12,291 nt of DNA from JBBREP01 sp036501845 (GTDB taxonomy: Bacteria; Actinomycetota; Acidimicrobiia; IMCC26256; PALSA-610). The DNA lies in contig DASXZO010000109.1 in assembly GCA_036501845.1 (NCBI GenBank), forward strand, positions 1 through 12,291. The letters run 5' to 3'. Position numbers and translations under genes: made by a program. The notes under the pieces were generated by a model that ran no database searches, had not been told where the DNA came from, and worked only from the letters and a program-made list of their open reading frames with translations. Shown here in pieces: positions 6,574 through 12,291 of the stretch. How positions within the stretch are numbered: the first letter of the stretch is position 1; every line of letters begins with the position of its first letter.

Positions 6574-7740
6574 TCAGATCGCGGATTCGTTCTGGAAACG
6601 GCCGATGTCGTCCCACGTGTAACCGAGCTCGACCAGGACCTCTTCGGTGTGTTGGCCGAGCTCCGGTGCGACCGCAGGCGGCGCGCCGGGCGTGGCGCTG
6701 AACTGCACGGGCACCGCCACGACGGCATCGCCCTCCACGCGAGTGAGATACCCGTTGTCCCACACCGACGGGTCGGCGATCACTTCGGCGTGGTCGCGCA
6801 CCGGCGCGTGGCGAATGCCCGCCGCCGCCAGTCGCGCGCACCATTCGCCCGTCGTGGCGGTGGCGAACGCAGCGTCGAGAATCGGGAACAGCGCGGCCTT
6901 CTCGTCGTCCCAGTAATAGAACTGCGCGAACTGTTCGATGAGCTCCGGGTGGCCGACCACTTCGTAGAAGGCTGAGCGTTGCGGCCCGACCACACCCACC
7001 ACGGCGATCCAACCGTCGGCGGTGCGGAAGATCCCGTAGAGGCCGGGGATGAGCGGGTGACTTCGATTCGCTTGGCCGTTGGCGCGACCGGTGAGCAGCG
7101 ACGCGGTGTACTCGCTCGCCTGGGCCCAGATCTGGCCGCCGAGCAATGACGTGCTCACCGCCTGGCCGCGACCGGTGCGCTCGCGCGCCAGGAGCGCACC
7201 GAGGATTCCGGCGAGCAGGTTCTGCGCGCCGATGTGATCGGCGATCGTCGCGCCGATCGGCGTGAGATCACCGCCCTGTGTGCCGGTGGTGCTGATGAGA
7301 CCACCGGCCGCCTGGCCCGCGAGATCGGCTCCCTCGCGCGTCGCGTCGGCACCGACCGACCCATACGTGCTCGCCGACGCGTACACCACGCGCGGATTGC
7401 GGGCCGCGAGCGTCTCGTAGTCGAGCCCCCAACGTTCCATCGTGCCGGGCACGAAGTTGGTGAGCACCACGTCGGCCCACTCGACGAGGCGCAGGAAGAT
7501 CTCGCGCCCGGGCGGCGTACGCAGGTCGACGGTCACGCTGCGCTTTCCGCGATTCACAGCGCTGAAGTAGGCGCTGCGCCGATCCCCGGGTTGCACGGGC
7601 AGCCACCGGGCCTGGTCGCCGAAGCCGGGGAGCTCCACCTTGATCACCTCGGCGCCCCATTCGGCCAGCGTCGCCGCGGCCTGCGGCGCCTGCACCAACA
7701 GGCCCGCCTCCACCACCTTCAGACCGTCCACCGCTCCCAT
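6574..7740 (-). CDS. CaiB/BaiF family (class III) CoA-transferase
   Basis: A 388-aa protein, about the normal length for the family. The N-terminus has GLKVVEAGLLVQAPQAAATL and then AEWGAEVIKVELPGFGDQAR (27-45), the usual class III opening. NRGKRSVTVDLRTPPGR (63-79) and ADVVLTNFVPGTMERWGLDY (89-108) follow. EGADLAGQAAGGLISTTG (136-153) carries Asp139, which aligns with the Asp that forms the acyl-aspartyl intermediate in formyl-CoA transferase (Asp169). The dimer-interlocking middle part has IADHIGAQNLLAGILGALLARERTGRGQ. Family members move CoA between carboxylic acids (carnitine, oxalate/formate, 2-methylacyl racemases and others). The substrate here is not readable, and no acyl-CoA synthetase or dehydrogenase sits nearby. 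No Shine-Dalgarno is at a useful distance (GGAG is 13 nt away). It lies 56 bp downstream of the large beta-helix gene, so it may be read from that promoter or start leaderless. Confidence 0.92.
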   Translation of the reverse strand: MGAVDGLKVVEAGLLVQAPQAAATLAEWGAEVIKVELPGFGDQARWLPVQPGDRRSAYFSAVNRGKRSVTVDLRTPPGREIFLRLVEWADVVLTNFVPGTMERWGLDYETLAARNPRVVYASASTYGSVGADATREGADLAGQAAGGLISTTGTQGGDLTPIGATIADHIGAQNLLAGILGALLARERTGRGQAVSTSLLGGQIWAQASEYTASLLTGRANGQANRSHPLIPGLYGIFRTADGWIAVVGVVGPQRSAFYEVVGHPELIEQFAQFYYWDDEKAALFPILDAAFATATTGEWCARLAAAGIRHAPVRDHAEVIADPSVWDNGYLTRVEGDAVVAVPVQFSATPGAPPAVAPELGQHTEEVLVELGYTWDDIGRFQNESAI

Positions 7741-7747
7741 GGATCAG

Positions 7748-7753
7748 GGTCTA
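7748..7753 (-). promoter_or_regulatory. Weak -10-like box before the CoA-transferase
   Basis: TAGACC on the - strand, 7 nt (CTGATCC) before the ATG at 7740, the same spacing as the better boxes at 1647-1652 and 10532-10537. The last base is not T and no -35 is visible, so this is only suggestive. Confidence 0.22.
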
Positions 7754-7796
7754 CTCCGGTGAACGTGTGTCGCGCCCGGCCGCGCCGCGCACGCGC

Positions 7797-10397
7797 CTAC
7801 TGGACGGTGACGATGAGCGGCGCTGACTCCGGGCTCGGCTGATAGTTCGCGTTGTCGCCGTCGTACACCACGGTGAGCGAGTGCGTGCCGCTCGTGAGCG
7901 CCGACGTGGTGAGCACCGCGCGCCCCGCAGTGGTGACGTCGACCGTGGCCAACAGGGTCTCGTTGTCGTAGAAGCTGATGGTTCCGGTGATCACTGCGCC
8001 GGCCGACGGAGCCACCACATCGGCCTTCGCGGTGATCGTGAGCGGGGAGCCCGACACGATCGTCTTGTGGTCGATATGGAACAACGTGATCGCCGTGACG
8101 GCCGGAGTGATCTGCACGTCGGTGGGATCCGACGTCACTGTCGTGCGCGACACGGTGTATGTGGCCACGAAGCTGTGACCACCGGCGTCGAGGCGCTTGG
8201 TCACCATCGATGCCACACCGGCGCGCACGGTGCGCGTGCCGACCTTCGTCGAGCCGTCGTAGAACGTGATCGAGCCCGTGACATTGGCGGCCGGAACGCC
8301 GCTCATCGACGCGTCGGCCACCAGCGTGAGCGCTTGGCCCCATACGAGCGTGCCCGGGTCTTCCACGCTCACCGCCGTGGTGCTCACGGTGAGCGTCGCG
8401 GCATCGGAGATCGATACCCCGCCGCTGTTGGTGAACACGGCCTGGAAGCGCTTGTCGTTGTCACCTGCCGCCGCCACCGCCGTGTAGCGCGTCGATGTGG
8501 CGCCAGGAATGTTGGTGAAGGTCACGCCATCGGGCGACACCTGCCATTGCACGGTGGGCTTGGGCGAGCCCGAGGCAGCGGCACTCATCGAGTACGTCTG
8601 GCCCACGAGCACGCTCACATCGGACGGGTCGGATGTGACGGTCGGTCCGGGCCCGTGCACCGCGCCCGGCCCGAGCAGGCCGAGGTTCACGGGAATGCCG
8701 GGCGACACGCTCAACGCGTTGGCCACGTTCGACGGCAACGCCACGCCGGCGTTGTTGCCGGGCGAGGCTGGTGCGAGGGCGAAGTTGCCGCCCGGCGCGT
8801 TCATGAGCATCTTCGCGGCGGCCGCGCCGTCGCACGCGATGCCGTGCACGTCGCTGCCGGTCGCTTTGGCGAATGCGGTCACCGACGTGTAGCGCGCCTG
8901 ACCTTTCCCAGCGCCGTTCGCCCACGCCGCGACCTGAGGCGGTTGCGTCGCCGCCGTCCGGCAGAACGCGTCGGCGTCGGTCGACACGCCCATCTGCGCG
9001 CCGGTGAGCTTGTTCGTGAAGTCGTGGATGTCGAGCAGCGAGGTCGCGCCGGTCGTGCCGTCCATCATCACGTTGTTGCGGATCGTGACGTCGGCGACGT
9101 TTTGGGGGCGGGTGCCCTCCCACACGTCGACCGCGCTCTGGTTCTTGTAGAGCACGTTGTTGTAGATGTCGACGTGCTGCGACTCGATCACACGGATACC
9201 GCCGCCGCTGTTGCGCCAGGCGACGTTGCCGGCGATCACCGCACCGCTCGAGATCTCGAACTGGATGCCTTCGTCGAGATTCGAATAGGCCTGGTTGCGC
9301 ACGATGGTGGCGCGCAGCGACGCGATGTCGAACCAGATCCCCTTGCCGTAGTTGCCGTCGGCGAGGTTGTCGTCGATGAGCACGTCGTTCGAGCTCGAAA
9401 GCTTCATGCCGCCGGCTTCTTCGTGTTCGTCGAAGCCCTCGGTGTTGTTCTGCTTCACCTCCGTCTCGGTGACGTGGAGGTGGTCGGCCTGGTTCGCATG
9501 CACGCCCAACTGGCCGTTGTTCGACATCGTGTCGTGCGTGACGAGCGTGTTCGGTCCCTCGATCGAGAGGCCGGCGCTCGCGTTGTTCAGGAACCAGTCG
9601 TTCTCGAACGTGGCGCCACCCGAGCTGTCGAGCACGGCGCCGTGTGTGCTCGCCGGCGTGGCGAACTCGTCGAACTGGACGCCGCGCACGATGGTGCCAG
9701 TGGCGTGCTCGAGGTGGAGCCCGACCGTCTTGGTCGACGCCTCGATCGTGTGCCCGGTCGGATTGATTCCGATCACGAGCTGGTGCGCCGTGTAGTCGAC
9801 GAAGAACGACTTGGCACCGACCGCGCTCGCCTTCGCCACCTGGGTGAGCGGCGCGCCGTCCACGAACACTTGGTCGGGCGCGTTCGCGAGCGGATGTTGC
9901 GCGTCGACGGCACGCGCGTTCTGGCGCGGGAACTCATACGTCCAGTTCTTGAGCACCCACGTGGTGCCTGATTGCACGAACCCGGTCACGACGTTCGACC
10001 CGCGGACGATCACCGCTTCATTCGGATATGGCTGGACCGTGAGTGCCTTGCTGTTGATGATGTCGGCTTCGCGATAGATGCCGGCGCGCATCACGATCGT
10101 GGAGTGCGTGGGCGCAGTGCCCAAGGCGTGGCCCAGCGTCGCCCACGGCGCGGCCTGCGTGCCCGCCGCCTTGTCGCTGCCGGTGGGCGCCACGAAATAG
10201 GCGCCGGTAGTGGGGATCGCGTAGGCGGTGGTGCCGAGCGGCGCCGCGCCTGGTGTGCCCGTAGGGCCCGAAGCGGCAGCCGGTGCGGCCGCGCGCGGAG
10301 CTGCGTCGGCCGCACTCAAGGTGCCCGGCGCGCCACACCACGCGAGCAACGTGAGGCATAGGCCGACCACCGGCCACGACTTGACCCGCCCAGGCAT
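7797..10397 (-). CDS. Large secreted right-handed beta-helix protein with C-terminal Ig-like domains
   Basis: An 866-aa protein from the ATG at 10397, which has GGAGGAG directly upstream and opens with a signal peptide (MPGRVKSW, hydrophobic VVGLCLTLLAWCG, probable cleavage near 29-33). The Cys there is preceded by Trp, so it is not a good lipobox. An Ala/Pro-rich linker follows to about 60. YFVAPTGSDKAAGTQAAPWATLGHAL (67-92) and STIVMRAGIYRE (99-110) form the DUF1565-like beginning of a beta-helix running to about 470. That part includes EHEEAGGMKLSSSNDV and NYGKGIWFDIAS, seen in related actinobacterial beta-helix proteins. A Cys-containing stretch (471-580) separates it from three beta-sandwich repeats: an I-set-like one (585-672, PTVQWQVSPDGVTFTNIPGA) and two Ig-like repeats of the Big_3_5 kind (674-765 and 766-866, each with TGSITFYDG or TGTISFYDN). 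There is no sortase motif or membrane anchor. Beta-helix enzymes of this style include polysaccharide lyases and epimerases, but I see no defining catalytic motif, so the function is open. Confidence 0.88.
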   Translation of the reverse strand: MPGRVKSWPVVGLCLTLLAWCGAPGTLSAADAAPRAAAPAAASGPTGTPGAAPLGTTAYAIPTTGAYFVAPTGSDKAAGTQAAPWATLGHALGTAPTHSTIVMRAGIYREADIINSKALTVQPYPNEAVIVRGSNVVTGFVQSGTTWVLKNWTYEFPRQNARAVDAQHPLANAPDQVFVDGAPLTQVAKASAVGAKSFFVDYTAHQLVIGINPTGHTIEASTKTVGLHLEHATGTIVRGVQFDEFATPASTHGAVLDSSGGATFENDWFLNNASAGLSIEGPNTLVTHDTMSNNGQLGVHANQADHLHVTETEVKQNNTEGFDEHEEAGGMKLSSSNDVLIDDNLADGNYGKGIWFDIASLRATIVRNQAYSNLDEGIQFEISSGAVIAGNVAWRNSGGGIRVIESQHVDIYNNVLYKNQSAVDVWEGTRPQNVADVTIRNNVMMDGTTGATSLLDIHDFTNKLTGAQMGVSTDADAFCRTAATQPPQVAAWANGAGKGQARYTSVTAFAKATGSDVHGIACDGAAAAKMLMNAPGGNFALAPASPGNNAGVALPSNVANALSVSPGIPVNLGLLGPGAVHGPGPTVTSDPSDVSVLVGQTYSMSAAASGSPKPTVQWQVSPDGVTFTNIPGATSTRYTAVAAAGDNDKRFQAVFTNSGGVSISDAATLTVSTTAVSVEDPGTLVWGQALTLVADASMSGVPAANVTGSITFYDGSTKVGTRTVRAGVASMVTKRLDAGGHSFVATYTVSRTTVTSDPTDVQITPAVTAITLFHIDHKTIVSGSPLTITAKADVVAPSAGAVITGTISFYDNETLLATVDVTTAGRAVLTTSALTSGTHSLTVVYDGDNANYQPSPESAPLIVTVQ

Positions 10398-10400
10398 CCG

Positions 10401-10407
10401 CTCCTCC
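10401..10407 (-). promoter_or_regulatory. Ribosome binding site of the large beta-helix gene
   Basis: GGAGGAG on the - strand ends 3 nt before the ATG at 10397; the core GGAGG is 5 nt away. It selects this ATG, which opens the signal peptide, over an in-frame ATG 9 codons upstream. Confidence 0.6.
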
Positions 10408-10422
10408 GCCCGCTGGGCGCGC

Positions 10423-10428
10423 ACGCTA
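10423..10428 (-). promoter_or_regulatory. Candidate -10 box for the large beta-helix gene
   Basis: TAGCGT on the - strand, preceded by TTG, about 25 nt before the start codon. TGGAAA, a 4 of 6 match to TTGACA, lies 18 nt upstream of it. Weak but correctly placed in the divergent spacer. Confidence 0.3.
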
Positions 10429-10453
10429 CAAGCGCGGCTGGGACCATTTCCAG

Positions 10454-10471
10454 GCCAGACGCGGCTCTGGC
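10454..10471. promoter_or_regulatory. Inverted repeat in the beta-helix/lactate dehydrogenase divergent spacer
   Basis: GCCAGA-N6-TCTGGC, perfect 6-bp arms. It lies about mid-way between the two divergent genes, so a regulator bound here could affect both. No family of DNA-binding protein is recognised from it. Confidence 0.35.
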
Positions 10472-10518
10472 ACAGATCTCACACAGTCTTTGCCACCTGC
10501 AGGGTTGCCCGGGCGGGG

Positions 10519-10541
10519 CGGCACCGCTCGCTACGGTGCCG
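10519..10541. promoter_or_regulatory. Perfect inverted repeat over the promoter/start of the lactate dehydrogenase gene
   Basis: CGGCACCG (10519-10526) and CGGTGCCG (10534-10541) are perfect 8-bp arms around a 7-nt spacer, CTCGCTA. The right arm covers most of the -10-like box and ends 3 nt before the GTG at 10545. As DNA it looks like an operator for a repressor. As RNA, if transcription began further upstream, it would fold into a hairpin hiding a GTG at 10536. Confidence 0.5.
10532..10537 (+). promoter_or_regulatory. Candidate -10 box for leaderless transcription of the lactate dehydrogenase
   Basis: TACGGT stands exactly 7 nt (GCCGACA) before the GTG at 10545, with no Shine-Dalgarno site upstream. 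The spacing would make the G of GTG the first transcribed base. A -35 is not clear; TTGCCC is 21 nt upstream. Confidence 0.4.
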
Positions 10542-10544
10542 ACA

Positions 10545-11753
10545 GTGTTCGAGACGCTCCGGTCGGTTGTGCGCTTCGAGCGGATCGAGACCGATCCGGT
10601 CGAGCGCCGGCTCCGGCGCGCCGCCTCGGTGGCCGATCTCCGCCGCATCGCCAAACGGCGGCTCCCGGGAGGCGTGTTCGACTACATCGACGGCGCGGCC
10701 GAGGACGAGCGCACCCTCGCGGCCAACGAACGCGCCTTCGCGGCGGCCACGTTCCGGCCCCGGGTGCTCCGCGGCATCGAGCAGATCGACATTGCGTCGA
10801 GCCTCCTCGGCGCGCCACTGACCTATCCGCTGGTGCTTGCGCCCACTGGCTTCACGCGGATCGCCGATCCTGAGGGCGAGCTCGCCGTGGCGCGCGCGGC
10901 CGCTCGCGCCGGCCTTCCCTACACGCTCTCCACACTGAGCACGCGCTCGATCGAAGAGGTGCGCTCGGTCAGCGACGGGAGACTCTGGTTCCAGGTGTAC
11001 GCGTGGCGTGACCGGGCGATGGTGAAGGAGATGGTCGACCGCGCCGCGGCGGCGCGTTACGAGGCGCTGGTGCTCACGGTCGACACGGCCGTGCTCGGTC
11101 GGCGCGAGCGCGACGTGCGGCGCGGCTTCTCGCTGCCGCCGTCGATCGGACCGCGCACCTTGGTCGACGGTGCACTCCATCCGGCGTGGACATGGGCATT
11201 CGTGCGCAGCGAGCCGATTCGTTTCGCCAACGTGGTGGGGCGCGACGTGGGGGACGGCGCGTCGCCCGTCTCGTTGTCCGACTACATCAACACGCAGTTC
11301 GATCCCGCGTTGTCGTGGCATGACGTGGAGTGGCTCCGTTCGATCTGGGACGGCCCGATCGTGGTGAAGGGGATCCAGACCGTCGACGACGCGCGCCTCG
11401 CAGCCGACAGCGGCGTCGACGCGATCGCGCTTTCGAACCACGGTGGCCGCCAGCTCGACGGCGCGCCGGCACCATTCACACTCGTGGCACCGGTCGCCGA
11501 TGCGGTCGGCGGCCGTGTGGAGATCATCTGTGACGGCGGTGTGCGGCGTGGCAGCGACATCGTGAAAGCGATCGCCGCGGGCGCGCAGGCGTGCATGGCC
11601 GGCCGCGCGTATCTCTACGCCCTCGGCGCCGCGGGTGAGCGCGGCGTCGACCGCGTGCTCGACTGGTTCCGCGCCGACATGGTGCGCACCATGACGCTCG
11701 TCGGCGCGCCGTCGATCGGCTCGCTCGACGAGTCGTTGCTCGATCTGCCCTGA
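10545..11753 (+). CDS. lldD: FMN-dependent alpha-hydroxy acid dehydrogenase, LldD2-like L-lactate dehydrogenase
   Basis: A 402-aa TIM-barrel flavoenzyme. All expected active-site residues are present with the spacing of spinach glycolate oxidase: Tyr47 (VFDYIDG), Tyr152 (WFQVYAW), Asp180 and Arg187 (TVDTAVLGRR), Lys275 (VVKGI), and His299 with Arg302 (SNHGGRQLD). A 22-residue longer stretch between Asp180 and Lys275, the APTGFTRI and LSTLSTRSIEEV segments, and the YLYALGAAGERGV end all resemble mycobacterial LldD2 as I remember it. The enzyme probably oxidises L-lactate (or a similar 2-hydroxy acid) to the 2-oxo acid at the membrane or in the cytoplasm. GTG 10545 is preferred for its leaderless-type -10 box; GTG 10536, three codons earlier, is the alternative and lies inside the dyad. 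It is divergent from the large beta-helix gene and 73 bp ahead of pirin. Confidence 0.92.
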   Translation: MFETLRSVVRFERIETDPVERRLRRAASVADLRRIAKRRLPGGVFDYIDGAAEDERTLAANERAFAAATFRPRVLRGIEQIDIASSLLGAPLTYPLVLAPTGFTRIADPEGELAVARAAARAGLPYTLSTLSTRSIEEVRSVSDGRLWFQVYAWRDRAMVKEMVDRAAAARYEALVLTVDTAVLGRRERDVRRGFSLPPSIGPRTLVDGALHPAWTWAFVRSEPIRFANVVGRDVGDGASPVSLSDYINTQFDPALSWHDVEWLRSIWDGPIVVKGIQTVDDARLAADSGVDAIALSNHGGRQLDGAPAPFTLVAPVADAVGGRVEIICDGGVRRGSDIVKAIAAGAQACMAGRAYLYALGAAGERGVDRVLDWFRADMVRTMTLVGAPSIGSLDESLLDLP

Positions 11754-11779
11754 GCGCCGTCCCGTAGCGCGGCGGAATA

Positions 11780-11800
11780 GTTGCACGTACAACAATGTTG
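11780..11800. promoter_or_regulatory. Overlapping palindromes upstream of pirin, probable operator
   Basis: GTTGCACGTACAAC (11780-11793) is a 14-bp palindrome with one mismatched pair. It overlaps CAACAATGTTG (11790-11800), a perfect 5-bp-arm palindrome around a central A. A further GTTGT follows at 11804-11808. The A/T-rich character stands out from the surrounding high-GC sequence. The form suits a MarR-type dimeric regulator, but no regulator gene is in the window. Confidence 0.45.
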
Positions 11801-11812
11801 GACGTTGTGACC

Positions 11813-11819
11813 AGGAGGT
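11813..11819 (+). promoter_or_regulatory. Ribosome binding site of pirin
   Basis: AGGAGGT, a near-perfect Shine-Dalgarno sequence, is 7 nt before the ATG at 11827. Confidence 0.75.
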
Positions 11820-11826
11820 GGCAGCC

Positions 11827-12291
11827 ATGCCCGCAGTGACCGTCGACAATCCGCTCGTGCTCCCCCGCATCGCCGCGCCCGCGGCCACGGCAACGCCACG
11901 ATCGGTCGCGCGCGTGGTCCCGGCCCAGTTCGCGGTGGAGGGCGCGGGGTTCGAGGTGTGGCGCCCCTTCCCCGGCGCGCTCGACATGCATGCCGCCGAC
12001 CCGTTCTTGCTGCTTGACCAGCTCGGCCCGGTCGACAATGGGCCCGGTGAGGCCAAGGGCGCGCCGTGGCATCCGCATCGTGGCTTCGAGACCGTCACGT
12101 ACGTGATCGACGGCGAGATCTCGCATCACGACTCCAACGGCGGCGGCGGCGTGATCGGCGAAGGCGACACACAGTGGATGACCGCCGGCGGGGGCATTCT
12201 GCACGACGAGGTGCCCACCGAGCGCGTGCTGCGCGCCGGCGGCCGCAGCCACGGCGTCCAGCTCTGGGTGAACCTGCCGGCGGCGCTCAAG
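11827..12291 (+). CDS. Pirin family protein (3' end cut off)
   Basis: 155 codons are present; the protein continues past the right edge (family length is about 280-320 aa). This is the N-terminal cupin. HPHRGFETVTYVIDGEISHH (82-101) and QWMTAGGGILHDE (116-128) are the family signature. The metal ligands of human pirin (His56, His58, His101, Glu103) map by spacing to His82, His84, His126 and Glu128, all present, so a mononuclear metal site is likely intact. The first 30 residues are an extra Ala/Pro-rich extension before ARVVPAQFAVEGAGFEVWRPF. Bacterial pirins are cytoplasmic; quercetin 2,3-dioxygenase activity, and in some cases control of pyruvate dehydrogenase, has been reported for relatives. 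The role here is unknown. It follows lldD by 73 bp but has its own strong ribosome site and palindromes upstream, so separate regulation is likely. Confidence 0.9.
   Translation, partial: MPAVTVDNPLVLPRIAAPAATATPRSVARVVPAQFAVEGAGFEVWRPFPGALDMHAADPFLLLDQLGPVDNGPGEAKGAPWHPHRGFETVTYVIDGEISHHDSNGGGGVIGEGDTQWMTAGGGILHDEVPTERVLRAGGRSHGVQLWVNLPAALK

Noticed and set aside
7881..9971. A 696-codon open frame on the + strand opposite the large beta-helix gene
   Set aside because: Arg/Val/His-rich shadow without domains; the - strand protein has clear signal peptide, beta-helix and Ig-like repeats.
11754..11775. CGCCG-N10-CGGCG after the lactate dehydrogenase stop as a terminator
   Set aside because: The stem is only 5 bp with a 10-nt loop and no U-tract. 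Not enough to call in GC-rich sequence.
10479..12098. A 539-codon open frame on the - strand opposite lactate dehydrogenase and pirin
   Set aside because: It crosses two well-supported + strand genes and their spacer, and shows no domain of its own.
1..12291. Search for tRNA genes, CRISPR repeats, insertion sequences, toxin-antitoxin or defence genes
   Set aside because: None could be recognised; all long coding stretches are assigned to ordinary metabolic, stress or secreted protein families.

Overview
The window is a high-GC stretch of bacterial chromosome, most likely from an actinobacterium. Acidimicrobiia is my best guess, by inference. The reasons are: strong G/C preference at third codon positions; Thr-rich TTTTV-type linkers in a secreted protein; a lactate dehydrogenase close in sequence to mycobacterial LldD2; and several genes with no Shine-Dalgarno site but a -10-like box just before the start codon, as expected for leaderless transcripts. 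Eight protein genes fill nearly all of it. I see no tRNA, rRNA, CRISPR array, insertion sequence or phage gene.

Layout. On the - strand at the left edge lies a truncated FAD-dependent dimethylglycine/sarcosine dehydrogenase-like gene (1-1639), preceded by a secreted CSLREA-type beta-helix protein (1667-3559). A 475-bp divergent region (3560-4034) carries a strong - strand intrinsic terminator with no gene in front of it. A + strand GH15 glucoamylase/trehalase-type enzyme (4035-5879) follows. It converges, across a 19-bp gap holding a small hairpin, on a - strand DJ-1/PfpI protein (5899-6474). Upstream of that on the same strand are a class III (CaiB/BaiF) CoA-transferase (6574-7740) and a second, larger secreted beta-helix protein with Ig-like domains (7797-10397). 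A 147-bp divergent region with two inverted repeats separates this from a + strand FMN-dependent L-lactate dehydrogenase (10545-11753). A pirin gene (11827 to the edge) follows, with overlapping palindromes in its upstream region.

How the genes fit together. There is no obvious single pathway. The enzymes suggest a heterotrophic generalist: oxidation of N-methylated amines and lactate, CoA-thioester exchange, and alpha-glucan or trehalose hydrolysis, with stress-type accessory proteins (DJ-1/PfpI, pirin). The two secreted beta-helix proteins are the least predictable part and could act on, or bind, extracellular polysaccharide. I do not see convincing evidence of a new multi-gene system. The best leads are non-coding: the orphan terminator with its possible small RNA or leader, the perfect dyad at the lactate dehydrogenase start, the palindromes before pirin, and the leaderless-type starts.
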